Below are positions 1 through 5,406 of a stretch of 6,808 nt of DNA, piece by piece (within the stretch, counting starts at the first letter, position 1; each line of letters begins with the position of its first letter). The DNA comes from JACZUI01 sp041599115 (GTDB lineage Bacteria; Actinomycetota; Acidimicrobiia; Spongiisociales; ZC4RG35). Location of the stretch: positions 1 to 6,808 of the forward strand of contig JBFHXF010000100.1 in the NCBI GenBank assembly GCA_041599115.1, given 5' to 3'. Below the pieces are notes generated by a model, which saw nothing but the letters and a program-made list of their open reading frames with translations, was not told the origin of the DNA and did no database searches. Made by a program: the position numbers and the translations under genes.

Positions 1-717
1 AGCCTCGACGAGCATCCCGCCACCGACGAGACGTACAGCCTCCTTCATAGTTCCGGTGCCCATGTTGTCCAGGAGAATCCGGTTGGCATCGGTCCCGAGG
101 ACCTGCCTGAGTTGATCGAGATCCTCAACCTCGACGGTTATCTCCACTTCGGGCCCGCCAAGACTACGCGCAGCCGACACGGCCTTTTCGATGGAGAGTC
201 CGGACGCAAGGTGGTTGTCCTTGATCATCACCGCGCCATGAAGGCCCATGCGATGATTCACCCCTCCCCCAACGGCGACGGAGTACTTGTCCAGGGCGCG
301 CAGACCGGGCATGGTCTTTCGGGTGTCGGTGATCCGTGCCCCGGTCCCTGCCACCGCCTTTACCAGCCGCGCCGTGGCGGTGGCGACGCCCGACATCCGG
401 CCCAGCAGATTCAGGGCGGTTCGCTCGGCGGCGAGAATCGAGCGAGCCGAGCCCGACACCGAGGCGAGGATGGAGCCCGCCACGACGGGATCGCCATCGG
501 AGAGGCGTGAAGTGAAATCGACCGTGTCATCCACCGTTTCGAAAACGTAGGAAGCTACAGCCAAACCGGCGACAGTGCCGGGCATACGGGCAACGAGATC
601 AGCGGTGATGCTGGCATCGGCGGGAACCGTCGCCTGGCTGGTGATATCACCACGGGCACCGAGATCCTCGGACAGGGCCGAGGCGACGATCTGCTCGTAA
701 TCAGATCTTTGCATCAT
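1..717 (-). CDS. nadC: Nicotinate-nucleotide pyrophosphorylase (quinolinate phosphoribosyltransferase), 3' end beyond window
   Basis: NadC converts quinolinate and PRPP to nicotinate mononucleotide, CO2 and pyrophosphate, the third step of de novo NAD synthesis, in the cytoplasm. The first 239 codons are present; family members are about 280-290 residues, so roughly 45 C-terminal residues lie past base 1. Visible family motifs in order are ERTALNLLGRMSGVAT (98-113), TDTRKTMPGLR (130-140), KYSVAVGGGVNHRMGLH (144-160), IKDNH (165-169), EVE (196-198) and LLDNM (215-219). By analogy with characterised enzymes the phosphate- and quinolinate-binding residues are R99, R133, K134, H155, R156, K166, E196 and D217, all present. 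Two adjacent ATG codons (717 and 714) open the frame. The first overlaps the nadB stop as ATGA and there is no good Shine-Dalgarno at usual distance, so coupling to nadB is likely; the exact ATG is uncertain by one codon. Confidence 0.96.
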   Translation of the reverse strand, partial: MMQRSDYEQIVASALSEDLGARGDITSQATVPADASITADLVARMPGTVAGLAVASYVFETVDDTVDFTSRLSDGDPVVAGSILASVSGSARSILAAERTALNLLGRMSGVATATARLVKAVAGTGARITDTRKTMPGLRALDKYSVAVGGGVNHRMGLHGAVMIKDNHLASGLSIEKAVSAARSLGGPEVEITVEVEDLDQLRQVLGTDANRILLDNMGTGTMKEAVRLVGGGMLVEA

Positions 718-2228
718 CCCACCGGCGCCAGTTTGATCCTGGTCGGATCGATCAGGGTGCGGTGCTCCTGGGTGGGGTCCGCATCCGGGTAGTCGGCCCG
801 ATAATGACCACCCCTCGACTCTGATCTGCGCAGGGCCGCCAGGGTGACCATTATCGACAGTTCAGCCGCAACCCGACCTTCAATTGTCCGGCGCAGCACC
901 GAATCGAGATCGAGGATGTTGTTGCGCGCCTCCCACAATCTGGCGCCGGTCCTGACGACGCCGACTCGATCCCACATGATCTGGCGAAGATCTTGCAAGG
1001 CGGGGCCCGCGACAATCGGCAGATCGAAGGCTTCCTCCGGAGCCATCGGCTCGCCCGTGGGGTCGACTTGCGCGTTCTGCACTGCCAGGGCCACCCGTCC
1101 TCCAAACACGAGTCCCTCCAGCAGCGAATTGGATGCCAGGCGATTGGCTCCGTGGACACCCGTCGAACTGCATTCTCCGACAGCCCACAGCCCGGGGACA
1201 GAGGTGCGCCCCATCGAATCGGAGTCGATCCCGCCCATGTAGTAGTGGGCGGCCGGCGACACCGGAAGCAAGCTGTCGACCGGATCCAGGCCGACCGACA
1301 GAGCATGGGCGGTGACTGTGGGAAAGCGATCGTGAAAGTTGATGATGCTGCGGGCGTCAAGGTAGGCGCCGGCGCCTTTGTCGTATTGCCAGAAGATGGC
1401 ACGCGAGACGATGTCACGTGGGGCCAGCTCGGCCATCGGATGGTATTGGTCCATGAATCGACGTCCATGGCCGTCGACGAGCTTGGCGCCCTCGCCGCGC
1501 AGGGCCTCCGTGAGGAGTGGCATAGGATCCTTGCCGGCCATCAGAGCCGTCGGATGGAACTGGACGAATTCGAGGTCGGCCAGGCGCGCTCCGACACGAG
1601 CAGCCATGGCGATGCCGGAACCAGTGACCCCCTCTGGGTTGGTGGTCCTCGCATAGAGCCGCCCCGCACCGCCCGTGGCCAGCACCAGGGCTGGAGCGAG
1701 GAGAACCGACCGATCCTTCCCCTCGGCTACCACCACTCCCGCGGCCCGTTCCCCGCACATCACGAGATCGACCACCCGCCGCTTAATGGTCTCGATCCTG
1801 AGAGAGGCCTCGACCGCGCCGGTCAGGGCCCGCATCACCTCGGCGCCGGTTGCGTCCCCATCGGCATGCACGACGCGACGGGTGCGGTGACCACCTTCCT
1901 GGCCGAGCAGCAACTCCCCCTGTTCGTCACGATCGAACTGCGCCCCAAGGCCAATCAGGTGTTCGATCGCCTCCGGTCCGCCACCGGTGAGTATGTCGAC
2001 GAGCTCCTCCACCGCCAGCCCGCCGCTGACATTCACCGTGTCCGAGGCATGGAGTCTGGGCGAGTCCGTGCGCGACACGGCTGCGGCTATACCTCCCTGG
2101 GCCCACCACGTCGAGCCCATCTCCGGGGCGGAGATCACATAACACCGGCCGAGCCCGAGCGCCACGCTGAGACCGGCCACGCCTGAGCCGACAATGAGGG
2201 GGGCATCGAGACGGGTGACCTCAGTCAC
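714..2228 (-). CDS. nadB: L-aspartate oxidase
   Basis: NadB is the FAD-dependent enzyme that oxidises L-aspartate to iminoaspartate using O2 or fumarate, supplying NadA. The protein is 504 residues (E. coli about 540) and complete. It has the N-terminal dinucleotide-binding GSGVAG motif (14-19), STWWAQGGIAA (39-49), EGGH (111-114), the substrate-side QFHPT (223-227), LLTEALRGEGA (238-248), PRD (270-272), HYYMGG (328-333) and the flavin-binding stretch around GECSSTGVHGANRLASNS (351-368), then a helical C-terminal domain. Residues matching E. coli active-site positions are E111, H225, T240, E241, R271, H328 and R363. This separates it from succinate dehydrogenase and fumarate reductase flavoproteins, as does its place between nadA and nadC. 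The start is GTG, nine bases after the nadA stop, with an AAGG Shine-Dalgarno overlapping that stop. The 3' end overlaps nadC by four bases (ATGA). Confidence 0.97.
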   Translation of the reverse strand: MTEVTRLDAPLIVGSGVAGLSVALGLGRCYVISAPEMGSTWWAQGGIAAAVSRTDSPRLHASDTVNVSGGLAVEELVDILTGGGPEAIEHLIGLGAQFDRDEQGELLLGQEGGHRTRRVVHADGDATGAEVMRALTGAVEASLRIETIKRRVVDLVMCGERAAGVVVAEGKDRSVLLAPALVLATGGAGRLYARTTNPEGVTGSGIAMAARVGARLADLEFVQFHPTALMAGKDPMPLLTEALRGEGAKLVDGHGRRFMDQYHPMAELAPRDIVSRAIFWQYDKGAGAYLDARSIINFHDRFPTVTAHALSVGLDPVDSLLPVSPAAHYYMGGIDSDSMGRTSVPGLWAVGECSSTGVHGANRLASNSLLEGLVFGGRVALAVQNAQVDPTGEPMAPEEAFDLPIVAGPALQDLRQIMWDRVGVVRTGARLWEARNNILDLDSVLRRTIEGRVAAELSIMVTLAALRRSESRGGHYRADYPDADPTQEHRTLIDPTRIKLAPVG

Positions 2229-2240
2229 GAGACACCTTCA
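2229..2240 (-). promoter_or_regulatory. nadB ribosome-binding site overlapping the nadA stop codon
   Basis: On the transcribed strand the nadA stop runs straight into an AAGG core (TGAAGGTG), followed by six bases (TGTCTC) before the nadB GTG. This supports the GTG at 2228 as the real start and indicates that nadA and nadB are translated from one message, with ribosomes probably handed over between them. Confidence 0.6.
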
Positions 2241-3206
2241 GTCCTGGCGGCCGACTTCGAGCATTCTCGTCACGGAGAGCCGGGCCCGCTCTGCGATATC
2301 GGGGGGAATCTCCACCTGGTGTGTCAAAGTCTCCAGCGACCGTCGAATGTTTGCCAGAGTGATGCGCTTCATATGAGGGCACAGATTGCAGGGACGCACG
2401 TACTCCGTTCCCGGTGTGCTCTCCGCGACGTTGTCGGCCATCGAACACTCCGTGATCATCATGACCTGCCTCGGGTGGTGGCTACGCACCCATTGGATCA
2501 TCCCGTGTGTCGAGCCCACGTAGTCGGCGACTTCGAGCACGTCCGGGGGGCACTCGGGATGGGCAATGACAGGCATCCCTCCCATCGAGGTCTTGTAATC
2601 GGAGATCTCTTTGCCGGTGAAACGCTCATGGACCATGCATGAGCCTTCCCAGAGGATGACGTCGATGTCTGTCTGGGAGGCCACCCACTTCCCGAGGTAT
2701 TGGTCGGGTGTGAATATCACCCGGTCGACGCCGAGGGACTCGACAACGGCCACGGCATTCGACGAAGTGCAGGTGATGTCCGACTCGGCCTTGACCTCGG
2801 CCGACGTGTTCACATAACTGACCACCGGCACACCCGGATGGGCCTCTTTCAACCTCCTCACGTCGTCACCGGTGATCCCGTCGGCCAGGGAGCACCCCGC
2901 CTCCAGGTCGGGTATCAGCACGGTCTTGGCCGGGTTGATGAGCTTGGCCGTCTCAGCCATGAAGTGGACACCTGCGAGAACGATCACATCGGCCTCGGTG
3001 TCCAGGGCGAGGTTGGCAAGTGCCAGCGAGTCCCCGGTGATATCGGCCGCCAGGTGGTAGATGTCGGGCGTCATGTAGTTGTGCGCCGCGACGATTGCAT
3101 TCCGCTCAAGTTTCAGCCGGTTGATGTCCTCGATGAGAGGCCAAAGAGCAGCCACCTCCTCTTCGGGAAGCACGTCGGAACCCCTGGTGATCTCGATTCT
3201 GGTCAT
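2238..3206 (-). CDS. nadA: Quinolinate synthase
   Basis: NadA condenses iminoaspartate with dihydroxyacetone phosphate to quinolinate, using a [4Fe-4S] cluster held by three cysteines. The 322-residue protein is full length and shows the three-fold NadA architecture: AHNYM (41-45), GCSLAD (104-109), YVNTSAEVKAESD (131-143), WEGSCMVH (186-193), AHPECPPDV (215-223), GSTHGM (231-236) and CNLCPHMK (273-280). Cluster ligands are C105, C190 and C276, matching the spacing in Thermotoga NadA. Catalytic or substrate residues by the same comparison are Y44, Y131, N133, H216, E218 and T233. C273 lies three residues before a cluster ligand and forms a CxxC with it. The ATG at 3206 is the only plausible start, because an in-frame TGA lies two codons upstream. 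No Shine-Dalgarno is visible; a TANNNT box eight bases upstream suggests a leaderless message. nadB follows after nine bases. Confidence 0.97.
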   Translation of the reverse strand: MTRIEITRGSDVLPEEEVAALWPLIEDINRLKLERNAIVAAHNYMTPDIYHLAADITGDSLALANLALDTEADVIVLAGVHFMAETAKLINPAKTVLIPDLEAGCSLADGITGDDVRRLKEAHPGVPVVSYVNTSAEVKAESDITCTSSNAVAVVESLGVDRVIFTPDQYLGKWVASQTDIDVILWEGSCMVHERFTGKEISDYKTSMGGMPVIAHPECPPDVLEVADYVGSTHGMIQWVRSHHPRQVMMITECSMADNVAESTPGTEYVRPCNLCPHMKRITLANIRRSLETLTHQVEIPPDIAERARLSVTRMLEVGRQD

Positions 3207-3214
3207 CGGTCACA

Positions 3215-3220
3215 AGTCTA
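3215..3220 (-). promoter_or_regulatory. Candidate -10 box of a leaderless nadA promoter
   Basis: The transcribed strand carries TAGACT, a TANNNT match, with eight bases between it and the A of the nadA ATG. That distance would place the transcription start at or within a base or two of the start codon, the usual geometry of leaderless genes in actinobacteria. The absence of any Shine-Dalgarno before nadA agrees. No convincing -35 is seen: at a 16-18 base spacer the sequence is GTGGGT, GGTGGG or AGGTGG. This is prediction from pattern alone. Confidence 0.5.
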
Positions 3221-3221
3221 A

Positions 3222-3243
3222 GGGGGGTCCGGAGTCACCCACC
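3222..3243 (-). other. Alternative hairpin that competes with the icd terminator-like stem
   Basis: In the icd-to-nadA gap, GGTGGGT (3243-3237) can pair with ACCCCCC (3228-3222), leaving an eight-base loop and one T/C mismatch. The first arm is also the 3' arm of the hairpin at 3236-3267, so the two folds exclude each other in a read-through transcript. Whether this is used or is an accident of GC-rich sequence cannot be told from one genome. Confidence 0.3.
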
Positions 3244-3267
3244 TTCCGGGCCGGCTGAAGGAGGGTG
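3236..3267 (-). terminator. Terminator-like hairpin after icd
   Basis: Two bases past the icd TAG, CACCCTCCTTC (3267-3257) and GAAGGTGGGTG (3246-3236) form an 11-position stem with ten Watson-Crick pairs, one internal U-U mismatch and a ten-base loop. No U-tract follows; the next bases are ACTCCGGACCCC. It therefore resembles the tailless hairpins proposed as terminators in high-GC bacteria rather than a classical rho-independent site. Its position directly after the stop codon and before a separate promoter for nadA supports the call; termination efficiency is unknown. Confidence 0.5.
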
Positions 3268-3269
3268 TC

Positions 3270-4472
3270 CTACATGTGTTCGATGATTGCGTCGCCGAAC
3301 TCCGACGTCTTCACCTCAGTGGCGTCGTCGGTGAGTCGGGCGAAGTCATAAGTGACCGTCTTGGCGGCGATTGCGCCTTCCAGTCCCTTGACGATGAGAT
3401 CGGCGGCCTCGTTCCAGCCGAGATAGCGAAACATCATCTCGCCAGAGAGGATCAACGAACCCGGGTTGACCTTGTCCAGCCCGGCGTATTTCGGTGCCGT
3501 CCCGTGGGTGGCCTCAAAGATGGCCACGCCGGTGTCGTAATTGATGTTTCCACCGGGAGCTATTCCGATGCCACCCACCTGAGCGGCCAGGGCATCGGAG
3601 AGATAGTCACCGTTGAGGTTGGTGGTGGCGATCACGTCGTAGCTGGCCGGCCGGGTGAGGATCTGTTGCAGCATTGCGTCGGCAATCACGTCCTGGACCA
3701 ACAGCTTGTCGCCGGGATCGCCGCCCGAGTCCTCCCAGGACACTGCCGTGTCGGAGAACTCCTCCTTTACGAGCTGGTAACCCCAGCCCCGGAAGGCCCC
3801 TTCGGTGAATTTCATGATGTTGCCCTTGTGCACGAGTGTCACCGACTTGCGACCGGTGGCGAGGGCATATCTGATCGCCGCCCGTACCAACCGCTTGGAG
3901 CCGGTTATGGAAATCGGCTTGAGTCCCAAGCCGGAATCCGGCCGGACCTCCCAGCCGAACTCGCTTCTCACGAACTCGATGAGTCTTCGGGCGTCATCGG
4001 TGCCCTCTTCCACTTCCTTGCCGGCGTACACGTCCTCGGTGTTCTCCCGGAAGATGACCATGTCCACCAATTCCGGTTGCTTCACCGGCGAGGGGACGCC
4101 CTGAAACCATCTCACCGGGCGCACACAGGCGTAGAGGTCCAGGATCTGGCGAAGGGCCACGTTGAGCGAGCGGATCCCGCCGCCGATCGGGGTGGTCAAC
4201 GGGCCCTTGATGCCCACCAAATACGTAGCGAACGCGGCGACCGTCTCGTCGGGTAGCCACGAACCGGTCTGATCGAAGGCCTTCTCGCCGGCCAGGACCT
4301 CCATCCACTCGATCGATCGATTGCCTCCGTATGCCCTGGCCACGGCGGCGTCGAAAACGCGGACGGATGCCGCCCAGATGTCGGGCCCGGTGCCGTCTCC
4401 CTCGATGAAGGGGATGATCGGATCAGGCGGTACTACGAGACCTTCGGATCCCATGGTGATAGGTGTGCCCAT
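3270..4472 (-). CDS. icd: Isocitrate dehydrogenase, NADP-dependent, homodimeric E. coli type
   Basis: Icd oxidatively decarboxylates isocitrate to 2-oxoglutarate and is the TCA cycle's main NADPH source. The 400-residue product tracks E. coli Icd (416) almost end to end: PIIPFIEGDG, KGPLTTPIGGGIRSLNVALRQ region (89-109), DMVIFRENTEDVYAG, HKGNIMKFTEGAFRGWGYQL, NLNGDYLSDALAAQVGG and ATHGTAPKYAG. Substrate and metal residues present are S102, R108, R118, R142, Y149, K216, D289 and D293. Cofactor residues K328, Y329, N336, Y375 and R379 match those binding the NADP 2'-phosphate in E. coli, so NADP specificity is expected. The region after residue 238 is a few residues shorter than in E. coli. I chose the ATG at 4472: it has AGGAG ten bases upstream. 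A longer frame from GTG at 4508 adds 12 residues with no counterpart and overlaps a candidate -10 box. The stop is TAG. Confidence 0.97.
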   Translation of the reverse strand: MGTPITMGSEGLVVPPDPIIPFIEGDGTGPDIWAASVRVFDAAVARAYGGNRSIEWMEVLAGEKAFDQTGSWLPDETVAAFATYLVGIKGPLTTPIGGGIRSLNVALRQILDLYACVRPVRWFQGVPSPVKQPELVDMVIFRENTEDVYAGKEVEEGTDDARRLIEFVRSEFGWEVRPDSGLGLKPISITGSKRLVRAAIRYALATGRKSVTLVHKGNIMKFTEGAFRGWGYQLVKEEFSDTAVSWEDSGGDPGDKLLVQDVIADAMLQQILTRPASYDVIATTNLNGDYLSDALAAQVGGIGIAPGGNINYDTGVAIFEATHGTAPKYAGLDKVNPGSLILSGEMMFRYLGWNEAADLIVKGLEGAIAAKTVTYDFARLTDDATEVKTSEFGDAIIEHM

Positions 4473-4482
4473 GTCAGAAAAA

Positions 4483-4487
4483 CTCCT
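4483..4487 (-). promoter_or_regulatory. icd ribosome-binding site
   Basis: AGGAG on the transcribed strand lies ten bases before the ATG at 4472, separated by the T-rich TTTTTCTGAC. It decides the start: the upstream GTG at 4508 has no comparable motif. Confidence 0.65.
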
Positions 4488-4504
4488 GGATATCGGAAGC
4501 ATGG

Positions 4505-4510
4505 ACACTA
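4505..4510 (-). promoter_or_regulatory. Candidate -10 box of an icd promoter
   Basis: TAGTGT fits TANNNT in the folD-icd gap. Transcription would begin near 4495-4498, giving a leader of about 25 bases that contains the AGGAG site. No clear -35 is found 16-18 bases upstream, where the sequence is CCG-rich. The call rests on the -10 match and on its good position relative to the ribosome-binding site. Confidence 0.35.
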
Positions 4511-4518
4511 GCCAGCGT

Positions 4519-4550
4519 CCGGATCACCGGATTCGGATGGGGCGGACCCC
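4519..4550 (-). other. Small inverted and direct repeats in the folD-icd gap
   Basis: Just past the folD stop, GGGG-TCCG-CCCC (4550-4539) can form a four-pair stem with a UCCG loop. Next come three copies of ATCCG (4538-4534, 4532-4528, 4524-4520), the last two inside CCGG-TGAT-CCGG (4530-4519). GTCCG at 4547-4543 can also pair with CGGAC at 4521-4517. These could be a weak terminator for purH-folD or a protein-binding site ahead of icd. No U-tract follows, and short CCGG repeats arise easily in GC-rich DNA, so the functional reading is tentative. Confidence 0.25.
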
Positions 4551-4559
4551 TCAGCCCGC

Positions 4560-5405
4560 TCAGCCCCGCCGAGACGAGGCCGCCTTCACCGTGTTGACCA
4601 GGAGCATCGCCCGGGTCATTGGCCCCACCCCGCCAGGCACTGGAGTGATCGCTCCTGCCACCTCGACCACGGACTCGAAGTCGACGTCGCCCACCAGTCC
4701 ATCCTCGCTCCGGCTTATGCCGACGTCGATGACCGTGGCCCCGGGTCTCACGTGATCGGCTGTGATCAGATGCGGAACCCCGACGGCGCTAACGAGGATC
4801 TCGGCTTCACGGGTGACCGCTGCAAGATCAGACGTCCGCGAGTGGGCAACTGCGACCGTGGCATCGATGCCCTTGGTCGACAGCATCAGGGCAAGAGGTC
4901 GGCCCACCAGGAAGGATCTCCCTACGACAACGGCTTTCCGGCCGGAAATCGGGATGTCGTAGTCCTCGAGGATCCTCATGATCCCCGACGGCGTGCAGGG
5001 ACGGAGCCCGGGGCGATCGAGCACCAGAAGGCCGAGGTTGTAGGGATGGAGCCCGTCCACGTCCTTGTCGGGGTGAATCCGCTCGACCACCGCCTCCGGG
5101 TCGTAGCCCTCAGGCAGGGGAAGCTGGACCAGGATCCCGTCGACGGACCCATCTTTGTTGAGGGTGTCGATCAGGGATTCCACCTCGGCCTGTCCGGTCT
5201 CCGACGGGAGCTGGTGATGGAACGACTCGATGCCCACCTCGGCTGCGTCCCGCCGTTTGCCCTGAACGTAGGCGTGGGACGCCGGGTCATCTCCGATCAG
5301 CACAGTGGCAAGACCGGGGGCGTAGCCGAGACCGGCCACAGCCTCGGCGACTTCCCTCTTCACGCCGGCCGCCACCTTTTTCCCATCAAGGATGATTGCG
5401 CTCAT
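4560..5405 (-). CDS. folD: Bifunctional methylenetetrahydrofolate dehydrogenase / methenyltetrahydrofolate cyclohydrolase
   Basis: FolD oxidises 5,10-methylene-THF to 5,10-methenyl-THF with NADP+ and hydrolyses that to 10-formyl-THF, the formyl donor used by PurH next door. The 281-residue protein is the usual length (E. coli 288). It has the catalytic YVQGK (Y46, K50), GILVQLPLP (90-98, Q94), HPDKDVDG (111-118, D117), PCTPSGI (136-142), the Rossmann NADP loop VVGRSFLVGRP (160-170), AHSRTSDL (187-194), VIDVGI (225-230) and the C-terminal signature ITPVPGGVGPMTRAM (253-267). The ATG at 5405 follows the purH TGA after one base (TGACATG), so translation is probably coupled. The nearest GGAGG (5426-5422) is 16 bases away and codes for the conserved purH tail, so it is probably not the real initiation signal. 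An in-frame ATG at 5468 adds 21 residues without homology and is rejected. Confidence 0.97.
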   Translation of the reverse strand: MSAIILDGKKVAAGVKREVAEAVAGLGYAPGLATVLIGDDPASHAYVQGKRRDAAEVGIESFHHQLPSETGQAEVESLIDTLNKDGSVDGILVQLPLPEGYDPEAVVERIHPDKDVDGLHPYNLGLLVLDRPGLRPCTPSGIMRILEDYDIPISGRKAVVVGRSFLVGRPLALMLSTKGIDATVAVAHSRTSDLAAVTREAEILVSAVGVPHLITADHVRPGATVIDVGISRSEDGLVGDVDFESVVEVAGAITPVPGGVGPMTRAMLLVNTVKAASSRRG

Positions 5406-5406
5406 G

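Noticed and set aside
112..510. A 132-codon plus-strand frame across nadC
   Set aside because: The minus strand here encodes clear NadC motifs through to base 1, so this is a shadow.
993..2186. A 397-codon open frame on the plus strand across nadB
   Set aside because: It is antisense to a fully conserved nadB, has no recognisable domain or Shine-Dalgarno, and reads as the low-complexity H/R/G/P-rich product typical of a shadow frame in GC-rich DNA.
3276..4256. A 326-codon open frame on the plus strand across icd
   Set aside because: It lies wholly within icd on the opposite strand, where the codon bias of a GC-rich gene suppresses stops in this antisense frame. The product shows no family features.
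4473..4508. N-terminal extension of Icd from the GTG at 4508
   Set aside because: It adds 12 residues without homology, has no Shine-Dalgarno and overlaps a candidate -10 box, while the ATG at 4472 has AGGAG upstream.
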